A DNA stretch of 64,000 bases from Caldisericota bacterium (GTDB lineage Bacteria > Caldisericota > JANLFM01): positions 428,905-492,904 of the forward strand of contig JANLFL010000001.1 of assembly GCA_024655965.1 (NCBI GenBank). The letters run 5' to 3'. The first letter of the stretch is position 1. Each line of letters begins with the position of its first letter. The position numbers and the translations under genes were made by a program. Under the pieces are notes generated by a model. The model was not told the origin of the DNA, did no database searches, and saw nothing but the letters and a program-made list of their open reading frames with translations. Shown here piece after piece: positions 17,335 to 24,530 of the stretch.

Positions 17335-17919
17335 TTAAACTGACAGGGGAATTTCCCTGCTCCCGGGTTTTACAAGTTTAATCCCCTGCTTGCAAAGGGG
17401 ACACTCCTCCTTATTCCAGGTCTGAATTTCCAGCCTCAAAAGGGATTTCATGGGCACGCCTAAATCGAGGGGTTTCACGCTTCGGTCGATTATTGCCCCA
17501 ACCCCGCCAACTTTTGCCCCGAAGGAGTGGCAAACGTCGATTACCTCGAGGACAGATCCGCCGGTAGTGATTACATCCTCGATTACTAAAACCGACTCCC
17601 CTTGCTCTAAAGAGAAACCCCGCCTTAAGACCATCTTCCCCTGCTCCCTTTCGGTGAAGATCGCCCTTTTCCTCAGGTGTCTGGCTACTTCGTAAACGAT
17701 GATTATTCCCCCCATTGCCGGACCGATTACCGTATCTATGGAAATTTCCCCAAAGAGGGAGGCCAGTTCTTCTCCCACGTTTGAGGAGATGGCCGGGTAT
17801 TGAAGGAGAAGGGCGCATTGGACATAGCGGTCTGAATGCAGCCCCGAGGAGAGGAGAAAGTGCCCCTGCTGGAGTGCTCCGGTGCGGTAAAGAGTCTCTA
17901 AAAGTTCTTCCTTTTTCAC
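17335..17919 (-). CDS. pyrE: Orotate phosphoribosyltransferase
   Basis: Converts orotate and PRPP to orotidine 5'-phosphate in pyrimidine synthesis. The 194-residue product has the PRPP-binding VLVIEDVITTGGSVLEVI motif, the catalytic-loop Lys region FTEREQGKMVLRRGF, and a C-terminal CPLCKQGIKLVKPGSR often found in thermophile and anaerobe enzymes. The start is GTG at 17919, overlapping the pyrF stop by 4 nt (GTGA). Last gene of pyrKDFE. Confidence 0.97.
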   Translation of the reverse strand: MKKEELLETLYRTGALQQGHFLLSSGLHSDRYVQCALLLQYPAISSNVGEELASLFGEISIDTVIGPAMGGIIIVYEVARHLRKRAIFTEREQGKMVLRRGFSLEQGESVLVIEDVITTGGSVLEVIDVCHSFGAKVGGVGAIIDRSVKPLDLGVPMKSLLRLEIQTWNKEECPLCKQGIKLVKPGSREIPLSV

Positions 17920-18809
17920 TTTTTCACCCTTTCTTTTATTGCCTGATTGAGTTTGTCTCGGGCTTCAATATATGCCAGTCTCGTCGCTTCCCAGAATTTG
18001 ATGTTCATCCCCGAATATGGGGGTCTTTGAAAAGCATAAATCAGCTGCCTGGAGGAATTGATCACGGCCCCATTCCCTTTTTGATCGAAAGCCAGCGCAA
18101 CCTCTTTCTCCGTGGCTCCCTGGGCACCGTAGCCCGGGACGAGGAAAAAAATTGAGGGAAATTGGCTTCGGAGGAGGGTAAGCTCTTCCGGGGAATTTCC
18201 GGCTACAACTGCTCCCAGTGCACTGAATCCGCTTTTTCCAATAAAGGGTTCCCCCCATTTCCTCACCATTTTTGCTACCTCGAGAAACAGAGGGCCTTCC
18301 TTTGTCCCCAGTTCCTGAATATTTTTGGCGGAGGGGTTTGATGTTCGAACCAGGACGAAGACCCCCTTTTTGAATTTTAGGAAGGGCAGGAACGGCTCGA
18401 CGGAATCGAACCCCAGGAAAGGATTCAAGGTAACCGCGTCTGCCCCAAGGGGAGCATCCTCAGAAAGATAAGCTTCGGCATAATGCTCCGAGATTGTTCC
18501 GATATCCCCTCTCTTACAATCAAGTATGGAGATGATTCCACTTTTCCGGGTTTTCCTCAGGGCTTCTTCTAAAGCCTCGATTCCTTCGCTCCCGTGGCGT
18601 TCGAAGCAGGCGATTTGAAACTTGATCACTGGAACCAGATCCTCGACGCTTTCCAAAATCTGGGCGCAGAACTCAATTAGTGCCTTTTTGGGGGGAAGGC
18701 TTGAAAGTTCCCGAGGAAATGAATCAAGCACCGGATCCATTCCCAGGCAAAGGAGGGAATCCTTTTTCTTCAAGTTGAAAAGAAGCCAATCGGCAAAATT
18801 CTCATCCAT
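17916..18809 (-). CDS. pyrF: Orotidine 5'-phosphate decarboxylase, long type
   Basis: Decarboxylates OMP to UMP. This 297-residue protein belongs to the longer subfamily (as in mycobacteria and myxobacteria) with SILDCKRGDIGTISEHYAEA carrying the catalytic Asp-Lys pair, ADAVTLNPFLGFDSVEPFL and FLVPGYGAQG near the phosphate site. I place the start at ATG 18809, eight nucleotides inside the end of pyrD, because the family starts there and 24 extra upstream residues have no family match. GTGA overlap joins it to pyrE. Confidence 0.96.
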   Translation of the reverse strand: MDENFADWLLFNLKKKDSLLCLGMDPVLDSFPRELSSLPPKKALIEFCAQILESVEDLVPVIKFQIACFERHGSEGIEALEEALRKTRKSGIISILDCKRGDIGTISEHYAEAYLSEDAPLGADAVTLNPFLGFDSVEPFLPFLKFKKGVFVLVRTSNPSAKNIQELGTKEGPLFLEVAKMVRKWGEPFIGKSGFSALGAVVAGNSPEELTLLRSQFPSIFFLVPGYGAQGATEKEVALAFDQKGNGAVINSSRQLIYAFQRPPYSGMNIKFWEATRLAYIEARDKLNQAIKERVKK

Positions 18810-19710
18810 CTTTAAAGGTCCCCCTGATCTCCTCCAGGCTCTCGATCCCCAGTTCATCAAGGATGGATTCCAGTTCCTCAAGGACTTTTATCGGTGCATC
18901 CGGTCTGCGGAAGGAGGCACTCCCCACAGCGATGGCGTAGGCCCCGGCGATGATAAATTCCAGAGCATCCTCCCCGGAGATTATCCCCCCCATGCCTATT
19001 ACCGGAGTTTTTACGGCTTTGGAAACTTCGTAAACGAGCCTTAAGGCAAGGGGTTTGATCGCTGGGCCCGAGAGTCCTCCAAAGGTTGTGGCCAGGCGGG
19101 ATCGTCTTGTCCGGGGATCGATGGCCATTCCCAAAAAGGTGTTAACCAGCGCGAGACAATCGGCTCCCTCCTCCTCAGCCGCCCTTGCCACTTCCTTAAT
19201 TTCCCCCGTATTGGGGGTCAGCTTGACGATCATGGTTTTGGAGCAGGCCTTTCTTAATTTCCGGACAAGTTCCCCGGTTAATTTTGGGCTTGTCCCGAAA
19301 AGCATTCCCTCCTTGACGTTGGGGCAGGAGACGTTGATCTCCAGAGCGTCAACGCGGGATTGGCTCTCCAAAGTCATGGCAAGGTCGAGGAACTCATCGA
19401 TCGTCTCCCCCGCGATGCTCACAACCAGGGGAACGCGGTATTTTTTAAATAGGGGGAGGGAGTTCTTTAAAAATTCATTTAAGCCATTGTTTTGAAGGCC
19501 AATGGAGTTCAAAAGGCCTGAAGGGGTTTCCCAGATCCGCGGGGAGGGGTTTCCTTGTCGGGGATTTAAAGTGACGGTTTTGGTAACGAAAGCCCCGAGG
19601 GAGTCGAGATCGATCAGGGATTCCGCCTCCTCCCCCCAGCCGTAAGTCCCAGAAGCGACCATTACCGGATTCTTGAGCCTTAAAGCTCCTATTTTTGCTT
19701 CAAGATTCAG
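18802..19710 (-). CDS. pyrD: Dihydroorotate dehydrogenase B, catalytic subunit
   Basis: FMN subunit of the NAD-dependent class 1B enzyme that oxidises dihydroorotate with PyrK. Core motifs: ASGTYGWGEE near the start, EINVSCPNVKEG with the catalytic cysteine, VKLTPNTGEIKEVA, and VIGMGGIISGEDALEFIIAGA. The family N-terminus (LEAKIGALRLKNPV) is encoded upstream of the first ATG (19662), but between the in-frame stop at 19719-19717 and that ATG the only start-like codons are CTG at 19710 and ATA at 19692. I record CTG 19710; it overlaps the pyrK 3' end, which favours re-initiation. No Shine-Dalgarno is visible. If translation starts at 19662 the protein lacks its first beta-hairpin. Confidence 0.93.
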   Translation of the reverse strand: MNLEAKIGALRLKNPVMVASGTYGWGEEAESLIDLDSLGAFVTKTVTLNPRQGNPSPRIWETPSGLLNSIGLQNNGLNEFLKNSLPLFKKYRVPLVVSIAGETIDEFLDLAMTLESQSRVDALEINVSCPNVKEGMLFGTSPKLTGELVRKLRKACSKTMIVKLTPNTGEIKEVARAAEEEGADCLALVNTFLGMAIDPRTRRSRLATTFGGLSGPAIKPLALRLVYEVSKAVKTPVIGMGGIISGEDALEFIIAGAYAIAVGSASFRRPDAPIKVLEELESILDELGIESLEEIRGTFKDG

Positions 19711-20470
19711 GGAGGATCACCTCGCTTGCATTCCAAACCAGTCCTTCCCGGCACAGCCGGACTCTTTTTAGCCCCCTTTCTCCTTTAAGGGAGATGGCGC
19801 AGCTCAAACAAACTCCCACTCCACAGCCCATGATTTCTTCCAGAACTAAATAAAGGGGGACCCCCCGGATTTCTGAAACACTTTTCACTTTTTTCAAAAG
19901 AGAAATTGGCCCGCTGGCAATGATTAGATCGGGGGTAAAATCATCGATCAATTGGGGCAAGGGGTCGATGACCGTCCCCTTTATTCCGGAGGATCCATCT
20001 TCGGTCACCAGAAAGGTTTCCTTTTGGGGAAAAACCAGGGGGAACCAGTTTGTGGAAAGACTCCTTGAGCCCAGAAGGAAGAGGTGTCTTTTGCTTTTGA
20101 GGGTTTCAAGATAGCGAGAAAAGAAAACCCCCCCGGTTCCTCCGCCGACGAGGAGATAACTTTTGGCATCAGGGAGAACGAAGGGTTTTCCCAGAGGGCC
20201 TTGCAGTTGGAGAAACATTCCCTCCTCAACTTCGGAAAGGATCCGGGTGAATTTTCCCCTGGGGTAAAAAACGATTTCCACTAAGGTCCCCATTTCCTTG
20301 AAAACCAGAAAGGGGCGGGGGAGAAAAGGATCAAGCACCCCCGGAAGGGAAAGCCTGATGAATTGCCCCGGCGCGCTTCCCAGAGGTGAGTCGATCTCCA
20401 TCACCAGGTGGAAGATTTCCCCAGCCAGGCTCGCTTTCTTTAAGATTCTTGCTTTAAATACCCCGCTCAT
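19700..20470 (-). CDS. pyrK: Dihydroorotate dehydrogenase B, electron-transfer subunit
   Basis: Iron-sulfur flavoprotein subunit passing electrons from PyrD to NAD. The 256-residue product has an N-terminal FAD-binding barrel with GQFIRLSLPG, an NAD-binding domain with YLLVGGGTGG, and a C-terminal [2Fe-2S] site with CGVGVCLSCAI and a fourth Cys in RLCREG. The ATG at 20470 directly follows a T-tract and has no Shine-Dalgarno of its own; it overlaps the stop of a 27-residue leader peptide (ATGA), so translation probably depends on it. Confidence 0.95.
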   Translation of the reverse strand: MSGVFKARILKKASLAGEIFHLVMEIDSPLGSAPGQFIRLSLPGVLDPFLPRPFLVFKEMGTLVEIVFYPRGKFTRILSEVEEGMFLQLQGPLGKPFVLPDAKSYLLVGGGTGGVFFSRYLETLKSKRHLFLLGSRSLSTNWFPLVFPQKETFLVTEDGSSGIKGTVIDPLPQLIDDFTPDLIIASGPISLLKKVKSVSEIRGVPLYLVLEEIMGCGVGVCLSCAISLKGERGLKRVRLCREGLVWNASEVILPES

Positions 20471-20550
20471 AAAAAAAGAGCCCTCCAGGCTCTATGGAAA
20501 ATGCCACCCCAATGAAGGCGGACCGGTTTTTTTCTCTGGTCCAGGTTCAT
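20467..20550 (-). CDS. Putative pyr operon leader peptide (27 aa)
   Basis: A short frame with a very good GGAGG site 5 nt before its ATG (20550). It encodes a basic, Trp-containing peptide beginning MNLDQRKKPVRL and ending HRAWRALFL. Translation runs straight through the terminator hairpin at 20477-20493, and its TGA overlaps the pyrK ATG. This is the layout of the E. coli pyrL-pyrBI attenuator, where a ribosome close behind RNA polymerase prevents the terminator from forming when UTP is scarce. The peptide itself is likely unimportant. I found no report to compare with; the role is inferred from architecture. Confidence 0.7.
   Translation of the reverse strand: MNLDQRKKPVRLHWGGIFHRAWRALFL
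20471..20493 (-). terminator. pyr attenuator (intrinsic terminator immediately before pyrK)
   Basis: Minus-strand hairpin with a 6-bp stem AGAGCC/GGCTCT (20488-20493 and 20477-20482), a 5-nt loop and at least six T, ending at the pyrK start codon. Upstream in the leader is a second small hairpin (GGACC at 20538-20542 with GGTCC at 20520-20524) whose loop starts AGAGA, faintly like a PyrR binding loop (CNGNGA). Confidence 0.8.
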
Positions 20551-20579
20551 TTTAACCTCCGTCAGGGTAAATTTTAGGT

Positions 20580-20607
20580 ATTTTACCCTTTTACCTCAGT
20601 TTTGCAA
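20580..20607 (-). promoter_or_regulatory. Probable promoter of the pyr operon
   Basis: On the minus strand TTGCAA (20602-20607), 16-bp spacer, TAAAAT (20580-20585). The transcript would begin near 20573, giving a leader of about 100 nt before pyrK that holds the leader peptide and attenuator. Confidence 0.5.
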
Positions 20608-20631
20608 GGTCAAAAAAGGTTTAAATAACCT

Positions 20632-21900
20632 TTATTGGCCGGGAAGACCGAGGCTCTTTAAGAAGTTCTTCTTCCTGATCAAGCGTTTGAAGGCTTTCAC
20701 CACCATAGGATCGAATTGGGTTCCCGAATTGTTTTCAATTTCCTTTAAAGCCTCCTCGACGGTAAGCGGTGGGCGGTAAGGTCTGTTGGAAATCATGGCA
20801 TCGAAAGCATCGGCCAGGGTGATAATCCTTGCTTCAAGGGGGATTTCGGAGAGAGAAAGGGCGGATGGGTAACCCGAGCCATTTGCCTTTTCGTGGTGGT
20901 GCTCAATCCAGGGCAATATCGGTTTGAGAAACTTGACGTTTCGGAGAATTTCCACTCCATCCACTGGATGGGCCTTGATTATTTTCCATTCCTCTTCGGT
21001 CAAAGCCCCGGGCTTGCGGAGGATGGCGGGATCGATCGAAACCTTTCCCATGTCATGTAGATAAGCGGCGTATTCCAGAAGTTGCAACCTTGGTTGGGAA
21101 AGGGGTAGAGTTTTTCCTATCTCCAGGGAAACGGTTGCCACTCTATCTGAGTGTCCGTGGGTGTACGGGTCCATGGCCTCGATCACTCCAACCAGGGAAC
21201 GGAGGGACTGCCGGTAGACCTCCTGGGTGTGAAAGTAAAGTTTTGAGGCAAAGAAAAAGACGCAGAGAGGGATCAATCCAAGGAGGAGCCCCAGAATTCC
21301 AAAGGCTGCGTAGGTGGGTACAAGCAAAAAAAGGCTCACCCCCAGGACCAAATAAATTCCGAAGAAAAAGAGGGAAAGATGAACTCTTAAAGCATCCCTT
21401 AAGTTGGAGCGAAGGATGAAAGAGCTTAATAGAGAAATGAAATTGAAGGAAAGGGCGTAGCCGAGAAAGACGGAGGCGAGCGCCAGAAGGAGGGCGGGGG
21501 AGTAAGTGTTTAAGGGAATCCCGATTAACTGGGAGGCGAAGTAATATCGGTATAGGAGTAAGGCCCCCAGGAATCCCCCCAGTTCGGAGGCAATTGATTT
21601 GAGAAAGCCGTCCTGGGCAATATGGGAGAAACTTAGAAAGACGAAGCCACCAAGAAGGGAGGAAAAGAGGACGACCAGGGCCTGTGGTGCCGGGAAGAGG
21701 AAAAGGGAAGCGATTGTGACTACACCAGCAGGGGAAATAATTTCGCCGAAATAGGAAACCTCAAGCGATCGGAGGAGGAAGGCTATTACAGCAAGGGGGA
21801 GGACGTTTAAGAAAGACCCTGGGTCAAGGTACAGGGCATAGCCCCCGGTAAAAAGGAGCGCGGGAAGCAGAAAGAGGATGTAATTAAGCGGTCTTTTCAT
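20632..21900 (-). CDS. Membrane HD-GYP domain protein (predicted c-di-GMP phosphodiesterase)
   Basis: About seven or eight predicted membrane helices (residues 1-210) form a sensor of the MASE type, followed by a complete HD-GYP domain: HD at 282-283 in YLHDMGKVSI, the downstream HHH, GSGYP (the GYP motif), LEARIITLADAFDAM and NNSGTQFDP. All metal ligands appear present, so it should hydrolyse cyclic di-GMP or a related dinucleotide. It overlaps the upstream degenerate homologue by 17 nt. The ligand sensed by the membrane part is unknown. A 31-codon gene is encoded just upstream of the pair. Confidence 0.94.
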   Translation of the reverse strand: MKRPLNYILFLLPALLFTGGYALYLDPGSFLNVLPLAVIAFLLRSLEVSYFGEIISPAGVVTIASLFLFPAPQALVVLFSSLLGGFVFLSFSHIAQDGFLKSIASELGGFLGALLLYRYYFASQLIGIPLNTYSPALLLALASVFLGYALSFNFISLLSSFILRSNLRDALRVHLSLFFFGIYLVLGVSLFLLVPTYAAFGILGLLLGLIPLCVFFFASKLYFHTQEVYRQSLRSLVGVIEAMDPYTHGHSDRVATVSLEIGKTLPLSQPRLQLLEYAAYLHDMGKVSIDPAILRKPGALTEEEWKIIKAHPVDGVEILRNVKFLKPILPWIEHHHEKANGSGYPSALSLSEIPLEARIITLADAFDAMISNRPYRPPLTVEEALKEIENNSGTQFDPMVVKAFKRLIRKKNFLKSLGLPGQ

Positions 21901-23125
21901 TTTCTTTCTCCCTTTCCAGGATGGCGATCAAGGATTCAATTACCCTTGGGTCGAAGTGTTTTCCGCCTTTTTCCCTTAGACTTTTCAGGATTCCCTCGCG
22001 GGACTCCCCCTGGAATTCGAGTTCCTCCAGAAATTCGCAGGCGGAAATGATTCGGGCCCCGAGGGGAATCTGGTCTCCCTTGAGTCCCCAGGGTCCAGTA
22101 CCGTCCCATCTTTCGTGATGAAGGCGGATGAAAGGGGCCGCCTTTTTTAAGGTCTCGGTTCGCTCAAGAATTTGAGAGCCTGCCAGAAGGGCATTCACCA
22201 CGATGGGGCTTGAAGACCAGATAGGACGGGAAAGGGTGAGTTCCAGAAGGCTGTCCTCAATCCCCACCAGTCCGATATGGCGAAGATAGCTGGCATACCC
22301 TAATGTTTCGGCTTCCTCTGGAGGAAGGCCCAAAGCCTGACTTACCTGAAGGGCGTATTCGTAAACCTTTTGGTTTCTTCCCTGTTGGCCGAATTTTTTA
22401 TCCACCGTGGCCATCAATGCGCGGATGGTTTCGGTGTAAGTCTCCTGGATACCCACGTAAGCCTGGAAGATGTACCTGGAAGCGAGGAGGGGTAAAAAGA
22501 GGATGGCAAGCCCCAGGTAGCCCAATTGAGTGAAGATGTAAGCCAGAAAGAGGGCGAAGGGGACAGCGATGAGCATGTTGGGAAACTCCCATTTGAGGAT
22601 GTTCCAGAAAACCTTTTTAAGTGATCCCTGGTCGAAAGAGATGGCCCCCGCGGTAAGCCCCACGTTTACCACTGAGTAAACCATGCCGCTTAAGATTGCC
22701 GGAAGGATGGTTTTTAGGGGAACAGCGAAAGAAATTGAAAGAGCCGACCCTCCTGTGCGGTAGTAAATCAAAGCGGCTGCCCCATAGGAAATGGCAAGCT
22801 GGGCGCCATTAAAGAGGTAAACGTAGGGTTTTTTTAGGGGAAGGCTCTCCGGAAGGGCCCCGGTTATTGCCGGTATCCACACCGAAAAAGGGCCGAATAG
22901 AAAAAGGGCAGCGAAGTTCACATGAGAGGCCACGGAAAGATAGACGTTCAATTTTGGGAGTTTTACAAGGAGGATATAAGCGAGGTAACTGATAATGGCG
23001 AAAATCAAATAATCCCAGGCAAAAACCAAACGAAAATATGGGAAGGTGAGGAAAAGGACAACTAAACCCCCTGTGATGACCAATGCCAAGTAGACCTTAA
23101 GGCCTTTTGGAAATTCCTTCTTCAT
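21884..23125 (-). CDS. Membrane protein with degenerate HD-GYP-like domain
   Basis: A 413-residue paralogue of the downstream HD-GYP protein, with the same plan (six to eight membrane helices, then a cytoplasmic HD-type domain). The catalytic signatures have decayed: the HD pair at 282-283 is RH (SYLRHIGLVGI), GYP reads GPW (DGTGPWG), and ADAFDAM reads CEFLEEL, while HFDPRVIE at the end is kept. It is probably not a phosphodiesterase; a sensory or regulatory partner, perhaps a heterodimer subunit, is more likely. It follows a 31-codon gene by 36 nt. The Shine-Dalgarno is weak. Confidence 0.9.
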   Translation of the reverse strand: MKKEFPKGLKVYLALVITGGLVVLFLTFPYFRLVFAWDYLIFAIISYLAYILLVKLPKLNVYLSVASHVNFAALFLFGPFSVWIPAITGALPESLPLKKPYVYLFNGAQLAISYGAAALIYYRTGGSALSISFAVPLKTILPAILSGMVYSVVNVGLTAGAISFDQGSLKKVFWNILKWEFPNMLIAVPFALFLAYIFTQLGYLGLAILFLPLLASRYIFQAYVGIQETYTETIRALMATVDKKFGQQGRNQKVYEYALQVSQALGLPPEEAETLGYASYLRHIGLVGIEDSLLELTLSRPIWSSSPIVVNALLAGSQILERTETLKKAAPFIRLHHERWDGTGPWGLKGDQIPLGARIISACEFLEELEFQGESREGILKSLREKGGKHFDPRVIESLIAILEREKENEKTA

Positions 23126-23161
23126 TCTTTTATTAGACGGCGCACTCCATTCAGGCGTTCG

Positions 23162-23257
23162 CTACCTTCCGCCCCACTTGACGTCTGCTCCGGATGCCAG
23201 AATCAAGGAAGCGATAGTGGCCACAAACCACAGAGCTCTCGTTAACCAGCGTTTCAT
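23162..23257 (-). CDS. Small hydrophobic peptide gene (31 aa) upstream of the HD-GYP pair
   Basis: Short frame with AAGGGGG upstream of its ATG (23257). The peptide has a basic amphipathic start (MKRWLTRALW), a hydrophobic helix of about 15 residues and a polar tail ADVKWGGR. This is the layout of exported peptide precursors or small membrane regulators; there is no Cys, so a thiolactone AgrD-type signal is unlikely. It lies 36 nt before two adjacent multi-helix HD-GYP-type sensors and shares their direction and likely promoter. Being only 31 codons, it could be chance, but start signal, composition and position support it. Confidence 0.6.
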   Translation of the reverse strand: MKRWLTRALWFVATIASLILASGADVKWGGR

Positions 23258-23344
23258 GGGGATCCCCCTTTCGCACTCAAATGTTTCCACAGAGCGCTTC
23301 GCTAAAGGGAGTTTCCCGCTTCAGAATGCGCCGTCCAGAAAAAG

Positions 23345-23374
23345 ATTATAGAGGAAAAAAAGTCAAGGGGTAAA
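23345..23374 (-). promoter_or_regulatory. Possible promoter of the small-peptide/HD-GYP operon
   Basis: On the minus strand a perfect TATAAT (23345-23350) with TTTACC 18 bp upstream (23369-23374). The leader to the small gene would be about 80 nt and contains GC-rich inverted-repeat stretches that I could not assign to a known riboswitch. Confidence 0.45.
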
Positions 23375-23390
23375 TTACAGAAAAAATATT

Positions 23391-24026
23391 TTAAACTTCC
23401 CCCTCCGCGATTTTGGGAAGAAGTCGGTTAATTGCACTGAGAACGCTTTTTACCGCCGCTTCTTCCTCGCTTCCCCTAACGGGGGCCGTCCCCGCGAGGA
23501 CCAGGCCCCCCTTTCTTCCGTTCAGCAGGACCGAAGATACGACAAAAGGCATTTCAGCGGTCTTTAGGAGGTATATTCCTTGAAGGTGGAGTTTTTCATC
23601 CCCCAGGAAATGATTGACCGCTGAAACTGCAGCCTGCCCAATGGACTGAAGTCTCTGGGAGGGGTCCCGAACGAACGCTTGCCCCGGATGTTCCAAACCC
23701 GCTGGGTCTTTCAAGAGAACTTCGAAAAAATTTGGGTCCCCGGGAACAGTGCTGATTCCCACGAATTTGAGCCTGCCCTCGAGTGGGTGCTCCGCTTCCT
23801 TTTCGCTCTGCTGGACAACTCCGATTTTTTTGTGGTCGACTTTTTTGCCGAATTTTACAAGCAGGGTTGACTCCACGTCTCGCACTACCTGTTTTGGGTT
23901 CCTCTGGTCGGTTGCCAGGATGTGGATTTCAACAATCTCCCCCTTCTGGTCGGTGACAATTTTGGCTCCCAGAACAGACTTAATGCGCAAAATCGCGCTT
24001 TCCATTTCCTGAATCAAGCTTTTCAA
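23391..24026 (-). CDS. Conserved protein of unknown function, paralogue of the 628 gene
   Basis: A 211-residue soluble protein without signal peptide. Its N-terminal half has GAKIVTDQKGEIVEIHILAT then RNPKQVVRDVESTLLVKFG and VDHKKIGVVQ, a beta-alpha-beta unit resembling small regulatory or ring-forming domains. The C-terminal half repeats the strand-helix pattern seen in 628-1269. The start is TTG at 24026 with GGAGG 10 nt upstream; ATG at 24005 is an alternative. It is divergent from the archease operon. I cannot assign a function. Conservation of two copies suggests a housekeeping or regulatory role. Confidence 0.8.
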   Translation of the reverse strand: MKSLIQEMESAILRIKSVLGAKIVTDQKGEIVEIHILATDQRNPKQVVRDVESTLLVKFGKKVDHKKIGVVQQSEKEAEHPLEGRLKFVGISTVPGDPNFFEVLLKDPAGLEHPGQAFVRDPSQRLQSIGQAAVSAVNHFLGDEKLHLQGIYLLKTAEMPFVVSSVLLNGRKGGLVLAGTAPVRGSEEEAAVKSVLSAINRLLPKIAEGEV

Positions 24027-24094
24027 CCCGATTATTCCTCCTTCCGCCAGCCATATTTTACCACATCAGGCTCGAGGTATTTTTCAAAGCCATT

Positions 24095-24103
24095 TGCTAA
24101 AAT
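24095..24103 (+). promoter_or_regulatory. Possible extended -10 promoter of the archease operon
   Basis: TGC followed by TAAAAT (24098-24103) forms an extended -10; no clear -35. The predicted start near 24110 would be 1 nt before the in-frame GTG at 24111, giving a leaderless message and excluding the ATG at 24102. Confidence 0.4.
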
Positions 24104-24521
24104 GGAGGTTGTGAAAGTGGAAATCTTTCCCCATACCGCTGATATGGGTTTATTGGTCTCCGCACGGACCCTGAGGGAGGCTTTCAAAACATGCGCCCTT
24201 GCGGTTTCCTCCCTCCTGGTGCCCCAGAAGGTCCGTCCCCTTTCCAAAAGAATAATTGAAGTGAGCGCTACTGACAGGGAGTCCCTCCTGGTGAACTTCT
24301 TAAATGAGATCGTTTTCCTTTTTGAAGCGCACAAATTCATTCCATCGAAGATCAAGATTTCCAGATTGGGAAGGAAAAATTTAAAAGCGGAAATTTTGGG
24401 CGAAAAGTTTTCTCCCCAGAAGCACAAACAGGGTATCCCCGTTAAGGCTGCCACCTATCATAACATTGAAATCAAGAAAGAGGGAAATAAATGGGAAATA
24501 AAGGTAATTTTCGACGTCTGA
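24102..24521 (+). CDS. Archease, RtcB activator
   Basis: Small protein that stimulates multi-turnover ligation by RtcB by promoting guanylation. The product (up to 139 residues) has FPHTADMGLLVSARTLREAF near the start, LVNFLNEIVFLFE in the middle and GIPVKAATYHNIEIK towards the C-terminus, matching archease with its metal-binding Asp and C-terminal region. Start alternatives are ATG 24102, GTG 24111 and GTG 24117; the last has GGAGG 8 nt upstream and begins exactly at the family N-terminus. It heads an operon with a nucleotide-sugar dehydrogenase, phosphomannomutase and murJ, unrelated to RNA repair; rtcB is 14 kb away. Confidence 0.93.
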   Translation: MEVVKVEIFPHTADMGLLVSARTLREAFKTCALAVSSLLVPQKVRPLSKRIIEVSATDRESLLVNFLNEIVFLFEAHKFIPSKIKISRLGRKNLKAEILGEKFSPQKHKQGIPVKAATYHNIEIKKEGNKWEIKVIFDV

Positions 24522-24530
24522 GAGGAAAAA

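Noticed and set aside
23258..23344. c-di-GMP or other riboswitch in the leader of the HD-GYP operon
   Set aside because: Stem-forming stretches exist, but I could not match the conserved bases of c-di-GMP-I, c-di-GMP-II or related classes.
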